64,000 bases of DNA from contig NW_026570238.1 of the NCBI RefSeq assembly GCF_019649055.1, positions 1,524,385 through 1,588,384 of the forward strand, given 5' to 3'. This DNA comes from Paramacrobiotus metropolitanus (taxonomy: Eukaryota; Tardigrada; Eutardigrada; Parachela; Macrobiotidae). How positions within the stretch are numbered: position 1 is the first letter of the stretch; each line of letters begins with the position of its first letter. Shown here one piece after another: positions 39,291-52,319 of the stretch. The translations under genes and the position numbers were made by a program. Under the pieces are notes generated by a model. It made no database searches and had not been told where the DNA came from. It saw only the letters and a list, made by a program, of their open reading frames with translations.

Positions 39291-40060
39291 TATGGGAAGC
39301 GGAAGAGTTCCGTCATATACTGTTTCCCCAATGTGATCGATTCAAATTACCAGTGTGATGAAATCCAAACCACATGCACGGGAAAGGGAAGCCCAGTGTT
39401 TTTAAGTGGCGATGCGTGTGTACATGTTTATTGTTGACTGGAGTTTGCCAAAAACGGATATCGATCTGGGTCGAGAGAGTGTGATTTAGTCGGCTAAGCA
39501 TTGTGTAGTGCCCATTTACGGCCCATTGCACCGCACGTAGACAGTCCATAACAGTGATAATACTGAGCCGGCGCATAAAGTAGGTTTCATGGGATTAACT
39601 TAGATTGGATAACAGGCCACTAATTGATTTTGAAATGTGCTTGTCACACAACAGACGGGATACGCTCAAAACGTGATGCCGGATTCCAGCGGAAGCCTGC
39701 ATTAGGGCACCCGTGCGTATCCAACTGTACGGGGTTGTACACTGATTGATCTAATTGGAAATTGAGAATTCCTGTTGAGTAATCGATATGGTAGATGTGA
39801 ATGCGGCTCGAGTGAGGCAGTTTATTGATACGCGGAAGAATCCACAAAATTTACACGAAGGAAAAAACTCAGCGACATGCCTGATTGACCTCGAAGTGCA
39901 ACTATCAGTAAATTTACGTTTTTGACGAGTCAGTTACTTTTTGCGGCTATTTGTCGCAGCAGTCGTCAGCGCAAGGCAGGAATTATCCTGCTACTGTTGA
40001 TCAGATTCCACCGGAGGCGGTTCGCGCCTGGCGCTAATAGCTGATCCCGCAGTTGGCTTT

Positions 40061-40328
40061 TTAGCCCGATTTTACAAGGCACGGTCGATCTACCGGCCGG
40101 AGCACTTCAGTGGTATTAAATGACAACAAATTTTCAACGAACTTCGGAACTGCTTTGACATAATCTTCACACCATGCCGCTATCACGTCAATAACGTCCT
40201 GTGCAAGCAGTATTGACCAGATTGCATATTCCCTGGCTTCCGTGTTACCAAGCCTCCTAATTTTCCTTAACAAGATGTCATTACCATAATTGCCAGCAGG
40301 AATCTTTGGCTGCGGACGATTTTGTTGG
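40061..40328 (-). CDS. Possible orphan terminal exon, unknown protein
   Basis: Open minus-strand segment with no ATG that begins after a plausible acceptor (TTCAATTACAG at 40339-40329) and ends in a stop. The encoded ~89 residues look protein-like: a charged helix RKIRRLGNTEAREYAIW, then a hydrophobic helix LLAQDVIDVIAAWCEDY. I cannot find the upstream exons nor recognise the family. It could be the last exon of an unseen gene or a decayed fragment. Confidence 0.25.
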
Positions 40329-42516
40329 CTGTAATTGAACGATGACGAGATGTGCTAATTTTTTTTGCACGAAAAGCTTTTGTGAACAGTACTTACCCTC
40401 GTCAGAATTGTGATATAGTTTATTGATAGCTTTTGAATCAAATGTAGATGTTATAGGTAATGTAATAATACTTAGATTTATACGAAAATGACCGATTTCG
40501 ATATGAGTACTAGATGTAAAATATATCTATTCAGGTATATAACAGCGAGCTTGTCTAAAACACAGCGACGATGCCATTAGCAATGAAAACACGATCCGTA
40601 ACACAGTTATCACGCAGAACCCGATATTCTATGAATAAAAAAGCCTGAACAGCTCAGTATGAGATCCTAAAAAAGGTAGCACTAGCCAGGCATTCTGCAT
40701 TCAGTTTTGGATGTCGACATCCATGCATCGCACGGCAAATCTGCTTTTGGGAAGCCGACGCAATCACTCATTGATCCTGCAAAATATTTCATCAGCGCAT
40801 TTAAACTACTGATAAATCAAACGTTTCTGGAAATACTTCCACTGCGCTAGGTGCCACGAAACGTTTTCCTGTACTGGACGAAATTATTTAGGTTTATTCC
40901 GTACAACGCATGCATGTTGACATGCAATTGCATTAGAAAAAATACAGCATAAAAATCACTGTTGCAGCTGAAAACCAAATAAAAATAAATAGATTACTTC
41001 AAGATTAAAAAATTTTGATTTAATAAAGTCATTTGAAGAGAAGGATTTTCTGCTGTATACGGTACAAGTTATTGCCAGCCGAATTGCTGACATAAAATCT
41101 ATAAGATTCTCTAGTTTAATTTTTTCAAAATCAAAATAAAAACATGGAAGTTAACGTCACAAACAAATAACATTTTATTTATCAGAATAACTTTACATTT
41201 AAAACTTCCTGTTATTAAACGCTTGCATGTAGATACGCACCAACACAAACTGCGATTTCAGCGGAAAATTCGTCTAAAGCAATTTAAAACAGCGTTTCGA
41301 GGTGTTACTGGAGCACTATAGAATGAGAATGTTTTTGGGAAATAATCTTATTTTAAATGAAACTGCTACTAAAATGCGGGTTGTTTACGATGATTTATCA
41401 GATGCGTACCTGCTGTCCTACTGCATGTCGTCATGCACAGTTATCCTGTTGGGCAACATTTTCCAAAATCCTACAAATCAAACCATCGACACAAAATCAA
41501 ACAAAATCAAATAATTTTTCAACCAATCTGGTGTTTGACATTTGAGGCTGATACTAAAGATCTTACCGAAGAATCCGCACAAAACTCCTCAGATCTTCAC
41601 AGCATTGCAGACGAGCCCAGGTCTTGCGCACATTTCCATAAAGTGCTGCGCTTGGCAGCTTCAAGGCATGAAATGCAAACAGTTGCACTGTTCACGTTAA
41701 TGCTGAACATTAATCTGGCTGTCGACAGCCATATAATAAAAAACTGGAGATGGTGATGCAAAATTTAAATTAGAAACGTGGATTTTAGAAAGTCAAAGAC
41801 TGTTTGTTTTTGCAGTCAGTTTTCGGGAGCAAAAAACGGCACAACGGCGCTGAACGTGAACGTGCTGTGAATACTGATGTTGCGGCTAAGCCAATCAGAA
41901 GAGGCGTAACAACAGCTTTCACTGATTAAGCTCTGCAGCAAAAGTGTTACTGCCGATTTGCATTTGCGCACTCAAAATTTTCTTAATAGCTGCATTTGGA
42001 ACTAATGTTAACAGTTATCAGTCTTCAACCAATTGCAGTTATATACGATTTTTTTGCAGTGTTTGGTTATTTATGTCGGTCGACCGACAGTTTTGTTTTT
42101 GCACCAAAACTATGTTTTTGTTACTCAGTGTATCGCACGGCTATAAAATACGAGTACTGAACGAACGTTTAGCGCGTGGTGATAGCGATACATAAATTGA
42201 ATAAATATCCTGGCATTACTATTATGTTAAGACAATTTATGCCAAGCGACCAGCAAAGCCCCCGTTTTTATGCACTTGCCAGTTAAGTGTTTTAAACATT
42301 TTGTTACAACACAGATTGCATTGACAAGTGACAACGTATAAATTTCTTTTACAAAAGTTTTGTCTTTGGCAACAAAAGGATGTAATTTTGATACAAATTT
42401 GTGCTGATATAAAACCTGGTATCTAATCGGCTGCCCAAATCTTGCCGTCGATTTATGTTGTGAGAAACTACCGATATGTTGTAGTATTTTGATATAGTTT
42501 AGAAAATACTTTTTGA

Positions 42517-42584
42517 CGCGCGATTGCTGATTTGCGATGCAATCATGTAATTACATGATTGCATCGCAAATCAGCAATCGCGCG
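42517..42584. repeat. Perfect 68-bp palindrome
   Basis: Two 34-nt arms, 42517-42550 and 42551-42584, are exact reverse complements with no spacer (centre ATGTAATTACAT). The outermost six bases are CGCGCG. The match ends abruptly on both sides. Confidence 0.97.
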
Positions 42585-43219
42585 ATTTGATTTCACTTTA
42601 AAGCACAAGAGGCTGAAACTGTTTTTATGGTACGCATTTGTTGTTAACGCTTTTGTTTTTACGCTCAATTGTTGCCGTCCAAAAGTGGCATTAAAATGCA
42701 TACATACTAATAATTACTTAATTAGAACAGAAGAGTAGTCCAACCGCATCAGGCCGTCGGCCGGTACTATGTATAATACGGAAATTTACTACTTACATAT
42801 TCATAGGGCCGAAGCGCTCTTGGGAAATTGATATACTCTGAAGGAGATCAACTTTAATTTCCTTTAAAACGCGTAATAGGACTTTTTGCATAAAACAGAT
42901 AACATCAAAGGCATTATAAACACTTTTGGCGATATCGTAGGGGACCAATAAAACCAGGGCTTAATAGTGCCAACTCGTGTCAACCAATATGGTGCACCCG
43001 GCCGGATTGTTTTCCGAACTGCGGCGCAGAAACAGGGACACCAGAAGTACATATCATCATAAAACCATTTCAGCTACCTAGTACGTGTACGATTTTAACT
43101 GTTTATTTAATAAATAAACAAAGCATAAATTAAATGCATAGTACAGACCATTTTATAGTATGCATATCCGTCCGGACGTAATAACAAAACAATTGTGCAA
43201 CCTTCCTGCAGTTGGACGT

Positions 43220-46200
43220 TTAGTTCATATCTTTCCACTGTTCCGGCTTGGCAGTTAATGCCGCAATTGTTGGTGGTGTGCCATATTTCTCAGTGTAAAA
43301 CTCCGGCATATAAACATCTCCCTTAGTTTTCTTTTGAATCCAATCAGCGTAGAGTGGCACCAGCGTGCTAACTCCGGGCAGATTGGGCTCGGCACATCCG
43401 ATGCCCCAACTGACAATGCCGACGAGTCCCCAACGGCCATTTATCTGCTGCACAACAGGCCCGCCCGAATCCCCCTGTTAAAGCATAACATACGTACATG
43501 CTGCGTCAAACATACAATACAGTACACTGTCAGTTTGTGACCTTTCCGTATATGTACACGGTCCATGTTAACAAAACTCACGTGCCTGTGGAAATCACAG
43601 GGCGAATTACGCACTGGGTCTGTTTTCGCGATGTTATGCGACAATGAAGTTTTATTATCAGCAGGTCAACACTTGTGCTGACTGATGACAGATGTTATTA
43701 GTTTTTATTGTGGTAGATCATAGAAGCAACGTCTCCAGATCGTTTGGGCATTATATATCGAAACTCACGCTCCTCGTGCACATTAGCTTGATTAATAGCA
43801 ACGGATACAGCCAAATTACCTGGCATGCATCACGACCACCATTCTTGTAACCGGCGCAAATAAAGCAAGGTTCAATATCCTGATGACGATCACCGGTATC
43901 AAACCATTTCTCACATTCTTTTTTGGCTATAAATGGCACGGAAACTTGATGCAATCTGGGTGGCAGCGCACCTCCTAGGAAAGATGAGAAGTTATGAGAA
44001 AACAAATCAGTCAAATGCTTGTGTTTTCTTGTATGGAAATTCTGGCTTCATGTATGGCTTCAGTTTTTGACCTCGCGACATAAAGGCGCAGTCAAAAAAT
44101 AATTTGCTTTCGCGCTTTCTTATTTTCAGTTCTTGTTTTTTATTTACATGATGATATGCAAAGCCTGCAAAAAAAATCTCGCACACATGTACATAGAAAA
44201 ATCTCGGTACCCTGACTGGTTCTGCCCCACCCGGCAATGGTTCCCATGGAGCCGGTATAATTTTTGTAGGGTCCCAGACAAATAGGTATAATATGCGGAG
44301 CTAGCGTGACTGGTTCCGGAAGTCGTAACAAAGCAATGTCGTTTTCAAAGGTCAGGAAGTTGAATTTTTCGTGAATGATCCGCTCCGCCACTCGGAAATC
44401 CACATGAGGGAAAACGGTGTTCACCTCACTAAGGTCGTATTCACCTATTCGTACTACCATCTTGTCGGTAGGGATGCTGCAATTGTTAAATTCATCATTG
44501 TCAAGGGTGTTCGAAATATGGTGCCGGAAAATTTTAGGCGGGCTCTGTTGTGAGCCTTACTCAGAAGCACAATGAGCTGCCGTCAAAATCCAGTTAGGAT
44601 GCACTAGCACCGCCCCGCAACGGTGAGAGGAAACGAATCCGACAATCCGACGCAGCGACACTTCCCACGGAAACTGGCCGAATTTGGCTTGGCTGCCACC
44701 AACGATTCGCTTCCACAACAGAGGTGTTATTCCACAGACTAAAACATTCAGCAGAAAAAAGCATGTTTTAAGCCTGTATTGTAAACAACGGATCTAGAGG
44801 ATAGCCAAATAAGCGGTACTTCGCTTTTCTAGATGCCAGTTTTCGATAATCGGAATCCAACAAATTGGTTTTTCTACAGTTACTAACTGGTCAACTTACT
44901 TTCGCTCAGTTGAATTGCAATTTGACCCTTTTGATTCAGCTTATCCGCCGCTAAAACATCCACAACCGGAGCATTAGTGGCCGCACTGTTCCCATCAGCA
45001 GCGTTGTTGTCATCTGGGGTATGTGTCGTCAGACTGTTCCATACCAGCTCTTGAATGGGTGTTCGGGTTGAAGTTGTAGTAGTACTCGTCGTGGTAGGTG
45101 TGGTTGAGGAAGTGGTGGATGCTGTTGTTGATGCTGTTGTTGTGGTAATAGTTGTGGTCGCGGTTGTCGTCGTGGTAGTTGTGGGTGTGGTCGTGGGAGT
45201 CGTCGTGGTGGGTGTGGTGGAGGGAGTCGTTGTAGTGGTGGTCTCTGTTGTCGTGGTCGTTAATGGCGTTGTCGTAGTAGTCGGTGTTGTTGTTGTCGTT
45301 GCTGTCGTGGTGGCTTTAATCGTGGTCGTAGTCGCCGGACGGGAAATGGGTAAATCGGTTGCAATGGTAGCGGTAGATATCGGTAACACATTTTCAGAAT
45401 TAACTGGAAAGTTGACTTTTGTAGACTGTCCACTCGTACCTCCCGAAAAACCCGGCACTGGGTAGTTGTTGCTGGAAACGATTTCCAAATACTCAGCCTG
45501 AGCGTTTGGTATGCTGTTCTTCAATTTATCCATGGCTTGAAGGTTGAGCTGCACATCAACATTTAAACGGAAATCTCCTGGGTCAATAGGTGCTTTGGGA
45601 TTTTCCGCATCAGATGGTGTGGAATTCACGTTGGAATTCGATTGAATATTGGTTGTATTGCGGGTAGTAAACCAAGTTGGTAGTGTCGATGGCACGGTGG
45701 AGACTTGGGGTGTGGTGGAAGGGTATAAAGTGGCAGTTGTAACTGTGGCATTAGGAATATGCTCTAAAGGACTTGCCGTCCAGACTTTATTTCGTTTTGT
45801 CAATACCGTTGTCGAAGTGACTGGAAAAATGGCCTTATCCAAAACATGGTGCTGCAGATTTAAAAAATTCAAATAGGGATGTCCTCTTACTTGTTAGAAA
45901 TATATGTAGGTCGATGTAATAATATGTATGTAATAAAATATAATAAGATAATAACCCTTTCTGCACTTGTTAAATATTGAACTTACCGATTTTTGTCCAA
46001 GTTTACATACGAGTACTTAATAATAAAATAATATTGTGTCGAACTGTATACAATATGCCGTATGAGAACTGCCTATTATACTGATAGGCTTGTGCGCGCA
46101 CAAGTCGTTTTATAATAAATTAAGTTTTGAATGCAGAACAGTCTTGAAAAAAAAACGTTTTTAGCTCTTAATATTTATTTCTGCACACAGAATGCTTATC

Positions 46201-47013
46201 CATTATTCCTTGTAAATTAATTTAATTCCTTCGACTTCCTGTGTATATATAACTTCAGCACGGCTGACCTTTTTTGTTGCCGTTTGAACAGTAGTCGCGG
46301 TAGTTGTCTGCAACGTTGAAGGAGGACGATGTCGCCATCGTGAAGTGGTTGGGGCGGCTGTCATAATCGCAGCGGAAGTTGTCCAGTAATTGGAAGAGTA
46401 GGGTGAATGAATTGTTGGCGCAAAGGAAAGACGATTTTTCAACTGTGTTAAATCTTGTGCTCTATATACTGAGATCTCTTTAAGGATTTGCTCAAAAGGA
46501 CTAGGACCAAGTAATTTATTGCCGGGTTTCTGATTGGTGCTGGCGGGGGCAGTAGCATTGGGTAAAACACAACAAGACGCTAGAAAAAATGACTTTGCAC
46601 ATGTTCCTGAAAAGACAACGAAAGGGTCACTCGATCTTTAACTCATCTGATTTACAGATGCGCAGAGCAGCTTTGTACTTACCCGATGGCTTTCCTTGGT
46701 TTTCTAAGCAGGTGCGAAGAAACATGCATACGCCAACATCGCCGACTTCCGCCAAACAAAGGGGGCCGATTTTGCCGCCAGAACTCGGTCTCTCTGTGCA
46801 GCTGACAGGTGAAAGAACAAGAAGAAGTATTGGAATTAAGAGATGACAGGTTTTTGTAACCAACGTTGTACAAGGTGACAATGAGTTGTCCAAAGCTGTG
46901 AACAGTTGCTGGAAGCCATGACCCGCGGAGTTTACGCTTATTGAAGTACTGCAACTCAATCTGCACTGTTCTGATGAATTTGTATCCGCTACTGGCATCC
47001 TCCGTAAAGTTCT
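43220..47013 (-). CDS. Trypsin-like serine protease with CLIP-like knot and Thr-rich mucin stalk (5' incomplete)
   Basis: Secreted or membrane-anchored modular serine protease. Exons: 47013-46872, 46801-46683, 46606-46269, 45851-44900, 44738-44561, 44476-44211, 43974-43820 and 43474-43220, phases consistent. The first exon resembles a SEA-type module ([17 protein letters not shown], weak). The next two encode a CLIP-like disulphide knot, with GVCMFLRTC and, after the splice, [17 protein letters not shown] long Thr/Ser-rich linker follows, about 70 residues almost pure Thr. The catalytic domain begins KRIVGG; the triad is in [15 protein letters not shown] and [19 protein letters not shown] gives Asp189, so trypsin-like cleavage after Arg/Lys is expected. 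Activation would be at KR|IVGG. Signal peptide or TM anchor exons upstream were not found. Confidence 0.85.
45060..45345. repeat. Trinucleotide-type repeat encoding the poly-Thr stalk
   Basis: Imperfect GTN/ACN codon repeat, seen on the plus strand as runs of GTGGTTGTTGT. It is the coding sequence of the protease's Thr-rich linker; the long plus-strand Val ORF at 45055-45465 is its shadow. Confidence 0.9.
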
Positions 47014-49901
47014 CTGCAAATACAAATTTCCAGTAAACTTCCCCAAGTTTATCAGGAGGAATAAACATTTAAAACGCATAAGACGCTTTTTCTTTTTTTA
47101 AGCTTTTTTTAAGAGATAGCTTCCTTATTTTCTTTTTCCACATCTGAAGTGACTTTTCCGATTTGCATTTATCTTTAAATTCATCTACTTCCTCATTATG
47201 CAATACGCACAAGTTACAACTATAATTAGCAGCTGCTCAAATCGAAGCCTTGCCACAATATATGTTTTGTTTCGACAGCATGATCTTGGAACATATACAG
47301 TCTGTATAAGCAGTCTGTGTACTCGTATACATACTCAGGATTATGCAGTGCTGATACAGCATATTTATGCTGATATAGTAACATATAAAATATAATAAGA
47401 TATTAATCTTTTCTGCACTTTCTAGAATGTTGAAATTACCGATTTTTGGTGCCATATTTTAAGGAACGATCTCGATGGGCGCTCTGGTTGGCCACTTCTG
47501 ACCATTTCATCAAAAGGTGGGTGATTGACGGGTATAGCCGGCAACAAAACATCCGCGCTGAGGAGTCCGAATTGTTCGTTTACTTTGTTAGAGTGATTAA
47601 GTCATCGTAATTTAGAAATCAAGATTTATTACCAACATTTGCCTATTATTTGGGATAAAATATAGTAAGGTACAGGCAATAAGATATTTCGCTCCAATAT
47701 TGCACTTGGCCTTCTGCACGCGACGATATGATATGATAATGATCGCAAGGCCAAAATTTACATATGCCAAAGTCAAAAGAAGCCCGCCAACGCGGATGCG
47801 AGTAATAAAAAACTAACTAGATTTCTGAATCTAGAGTATCGAAACAGAACCGTGCATCAAGCTTTACGCGCTACTGCTTACTTGGTATTAAAACTGCGTT
47901 TCTTGTCTTGTATTTGTGCACTGTTATTAAATATCATAACAGCGGAGTCATCATCTTTTTATTTTACTTCCGCTATTTTTCAGGGTTAGTGGGACAAAGG
48001 TTCTGATGGTCAGTTCTACTTTGTAGTACTCGTATGCAGACGTCGAACACTTTTAAGCTTCTGCTCTTTCTTACCGGCGAATGTGGCAATAAAGCCGGCA
48101 TGACACAAAGCTTTTGCCTTTTGGAAGCGACACTTAAGCGCTGTTAGGTGCATATATATATCAACATCTTTATTAAATGATTACTCTGACATTACGCTAC
48201 GGCCGTGATCTTACTGTTTACTAGTGCTATCACTGCAAAAGTTACGCTGTCTGCATTGTTATATTATTATAAATCAATCAACCATTAAAGACATGCGTTG
48301 GTATTGCAGGTACAATCTACCACTGACCATCATATTTGTATTACTGATTATATATGACGCTAAAACCTGTGTAACTACCCGTCGATGATGTGGGAATTCA
48401 ATAAGTAGAGAAATGTTAAATTTCTTGTGCGGTGCCTTCTTTATTGAATACATCTCCGTATAATATGCTGCACGAGTTATAATAATAAAATAAATGAGTA
48501 AAGCGTAGCCGTGCTGTGAAAAGATCAGATTTTACATCACAAATATGTCGATGACACGCTGGGAAGACTAGTCGTTATATTAATACTGCAAATGAATATT
48601 AGCGCTAGAAAAAATTATTATGCATCACCCCTATCTAACTGAACCATGAAGTTCACTGATCAAGAACAAATACAAGCGACCATAATATAGTGCCATATGT
48701 ATACATACGTCGCTGCCGTAAAAAAAAAATCGCGAGTGCTTTGATATAATTTGCAAACGGAACATTCTTCTGCCACCAGGCACTTTACAGTTATAACTAC
48801 GATTTATGCACAAGAAGGCAGAAGCAACCTTGACATACATCATACGTTTAAAACGCAGCGGTCAAAGAACAGTGAAAAAAACACCTCCTAGATTGTGGAA
48901 AAAAGATGATGCTTCCAGCAAACTCTTAGGAGTCGTGGAGCTTGGCAGCCGTAAAGGCGTTCTACATGCACAAATACAGATGGCTAGGAATTCAAGTACA
49001 CCTTGCAAACGTTATTCTTGAACTTAAACCCAACATTTGTGTCATACTAAGTGCAACATGTACTTACGAAACCCGTAAATATGTTATTACAGTTAATTTA
49101 AATAAGCAAATTCTATAACCCCTAATTATATATCAACAGCTAAAAATGTTTTCTCGTTGAGAGGAGTCAAGACTATATGGCATCCAGTGAACCACTGTAG
49201 CTCTGTCAAACTTTCCTCAATGAGTTTTTACAAAGCAAAAACTAAACCTCTTTGGGTGCAAGAATAAAGTACAGTACTAGTAGCCATCGGAACATATCAA
49301 TAAAAAGCAGGCTCGTGTTATTTATTTTTTTAAATGGGCGATAGCGGTTTACTCAGTTTCCGTAATCTGTAACCTTATTTTTACAGCACAACGTGTAATC
49401 TTACAAAAACGAAAACCAGCAAAACCATGCGCGACGGGTAAAAGGAATACGAGTACAGTATTTGTGCAGCTTAATTATAGGCTTTCTGTGCAGTGTACAA
49501 TACTTAAAGTACTGCATGTGGATGATACATTGAATACGCCGGCACATAAATGCGCTACAGACAAATGAAGTAAAATTCAAAATTGCCAATCATTATATAT
49601 GCTCACCTTGGTGTAATAAATAATGCAAAACTCGGTAGGATAGCTTATTGACTGTCAAAAATTATTGGTAAGTACCCTTACTAAACGATACAGGTAGTGT
49701 TTTTGTGCACATGGAATATACCCGATCCCTGGGGCCACCGACAATTAGACACAACAACACGGTAGATACCGTACTTCGTAATTTCGTATATAAGCAAATT
49801 AAAACAGGCCTATTGATCCACAATAATTCTCTCTTTCTTACTGATCAGCAGTTTGAAATAAATTCTTCATCTTTAAGCCAATTTTATAAAAATTCAGCGA
49901 C
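47014..49901. other. Intergenic, about 2.9 kb
   Basis: Upstream of the protease exon and upstream of CAHS. AT-rich; missing 5' exons of the protease may lie here. No recognisable gene or long repeat. Confidence 0.45.
49787..49794 (+). promoter_or_regulatory. TATA box of the CAHS gene
   Basis: TATATAAG 108 nt upstream of the CAHS ATG; a start site ~30 nt downstream would give a leader of about 80 nt. A strong TATA promoter would fit a stress-induced or very abundant transcript, but nothing else is shown by the sequence. Confidence 0.5.
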
Positions 49902-51193
49902 ATGGAGCATAAAACGACTGTCTGCCAAGAAAAGCACACCCACACCGAAAAATGCCGCATGGAATCTCATGGTCATCAGGAGACTGTACACTCTGGATAT
50001 ACCCACACGGAAGTTCGCGCACCGGTGGTACGTTATGGACCGCATTACCTTCCGACGACGTCGATAAGCATATTGAAGATTTATAGAGGCAACATTTGAA
50101 ATTTAACAAATAATAATGTTTAGGTTGCCCCAGCACCACCGATTGTGGCCACAAATGTTGGTAAGGCAGATTATAAGAGAATGACCTGAGTATATCATCG
50201 GTTATTAGACATGTTTCTATAGATGTTAATATAACAGTTTCATTAGATTTGTGTGTAACCTCTGGAATACAAACTGAATATATCAAGCAAGCAGCAGTTA
50301 TGTGTATAATTATCCGCTTAAATTTGACAGCCGGATTAGCTGAGGAAGTTGTCGGGAAAGGTTTCACCGCATCGGCGGCCAGAATTACCAGCACCAGCCA
50401 GGAAGCATCGTTAACGCCTAGTCCTCAATTACAAGAAGCAGCCAGAAGAGATGAAGAACGATATCAAAGGGAACGTGATGCTATCGCTATGCAGCATGAG
50501 AAGGATCTGGAAAGAAAAACAGAAGCCTACCGTAAAACAGCCGAAGCAGAAGCTGAAAAAATCCGCAAGGAGCTGGAGAAGCAGCACGCGCGTGATGTGG
50601 AGTTCAGGAAAGATCTTGTTGATACCTCGATTCAAGTAAGCACCACGAAAAAATTACAAGCAATAAATGCGGACAACGTGCACAACGTGCAGCGCGGACA
50701 ACGTTCACTGCTCGAAATGGCATCCTTCAGGCACTGGAACATAGTTATTTCTGTATAATGGTTAATGTCTTATAAACTTTTTTATTGTGCAGAGGCAAAA
50801 ACAAGAAGTTGAGCTGGAAGCTAGGCTGGCGAAGAAAGAACTAGAAAGGGAAGCCGAGCTTGCAAAGGAAGCGCTTGAAAAGTCCAAGCTGGCCACCAAC
50901 ATCGAGGTCAAATTCGACAGCGCAAGTAAGCGATCAGACTGATGTGATCTTCTAAAACCGCATACTGTTTTAAATTGCAAGAGAAATGTTGTGATTTTTA
51001 AGAAAACAAATTTTAGATTGCCAGTTTGTATTTTATATATATAATTACGAGTTCGATGGCAAGTTTTAGATTTTCGATGCGTTAGAATTATATAGCATTG
51101 TTCCAATTAACTTCTTTTGCAGTTGGACACACAGAATCAGCCGGAACAACGGTTTCCCAATCGGAATCTGTTACCAGAACAGTAAAGCAGTAA
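49902..51193 (+). CDS. CAHS: CAHS protein (cytosolic abundant heat-soluble), tardigrade desiccation protectant
   Basis: Intrinsically disordered, heat-soluble protein; CAHS proteins assemble into reversible fibrous gels on water loss and contribute to desiccation tolerance. Exons 49902-50027, 50124-50160, 50331-50635, 50793-50925 and 51123-51193 total 672 nt, 223 aa, phases 0, 1, 1, 2 resolved without gaps. The His/Thr-rich N-terminus leads into the conserved [15 protein letters not shown] block. Then comes the long amphipathic linker helix ([55 protein letters not shown]), the repeat-like [19 protein letters not shown], and the C-terminal block [20 protein letters not shown]. Length and order match known CAHS proteins. 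Two cysteines sit in the N-terminal arm (positions 8 and 18). It is the only CAHS copy seen here, whereas CAHS genes are often clustered. Confidence 0.97.
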
Positions 51194-52319
51194 AACAGTG
51201 ATATTAATCTTTTGTGTTTACTGTTTATTTTCGCTTGGCTTTGTCAGAGGTGATTCATTTGAAATTCTCTCCACTAATCACTATAAGTGTTTTGCCAGTT
51301 TAATGGCTTTTTATATCCGCGCGAACATTGCTTACGGCTGCACAGTGGAAAGCAGCTACAGCTCATTGTCAGCAGGTAGCAAGCAGTTTAAATTAAATTT
51401 CTCTGGCTTTTATAATACACTGGGAAAGAGTTAGGTCTGCAAAATACAAAAATGTAATGGCGTTAATCCAAATTCCAAAGCTTTCGCTCTGTATGTCCAT
51501 GATATAGGGATTAGGGAAACGTATCCAGCTGTACTTCTCAACCTGTACAGTATGCTCATAAAAAGAATTTCCACAATTTTCTTTCTTTGGTATAACAAGT
51601 ATTTTGATTGTATATACGACTGATACAAGCGTTCATTGCCTGAAAATAACTTTCAAACTTCGAAAATCGAAAGTCATAACAGTTCTGAGGTCATAACTAC
51701 GTGCCGACACCGAAACACGCAAAGCAAAAGTACGGTATGGTTCTGATGTACAATTTTTCATTTTTCCATGCAGAATCCAGAAACCTTCGTAAAATTCAAA
51801 ATTATCACAAAACTACTATAAAAGTATAAATGGTATTATTTGAATTGTTCAGATCAGCTGTACTCAACACGGGATCTACTCGAAACTAACTGCAGGGTTT
51901 CCATTTGGCTCAATTTTTATTACGTTTTTAGTCTATCCTAATTCAGATCTATACTGCCACGAATGGGATACACCAGAGCCGGAAAACCAGAAAAGACTGA
52001 CCAAAACCAATATTATATTCCGAAAGCCCGTAGTCGAAAACCCGGCCAGATAGTATTCATTTCTTTCAAAACCTCTCCCGCTTCGAACGCCAAAGCGGAA
52101 GAATTTTGACTACCTTGACCAAATGCAACATATTGTAATCATAATAATTATCTTCTGGTTTATTAACCAGGCAATGTTGCCCCGTAAACCAACTAAAATA
52201 TAGCTAAAAAATTAAAGTCATTTCTACTACTTTAAATTATCAACATGAATTTAATTAGCAGACCGTCATTACGACAAGAACAACTACATATGAAACGTTG
52301 TCATCGAGGACAATTTCTG
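51194..52319. other. Intergenic between CAHS and the minisatellite
   Basis: AT-rich 3' flank of CAHS. No supported feature. Confidence 0.5.

Larger units (their letters stand above)
39291..43219. other. Intergenic, about 3.9 kb
   Basis: Contains one possible orphan exon (40061-40328, minus) and a perfect 68-bp palindrome (42517-42584), annotated separately. Overlapping plus-strand ORFs at 41302-41756 show no domain or coding signature. Confidence 0.45.

Noticed and set aside
45055-45465. 136-codon plus-strand poly-Val ORF
   Set aside because: Antisense of the Thr codon repeat in the protease stalk.
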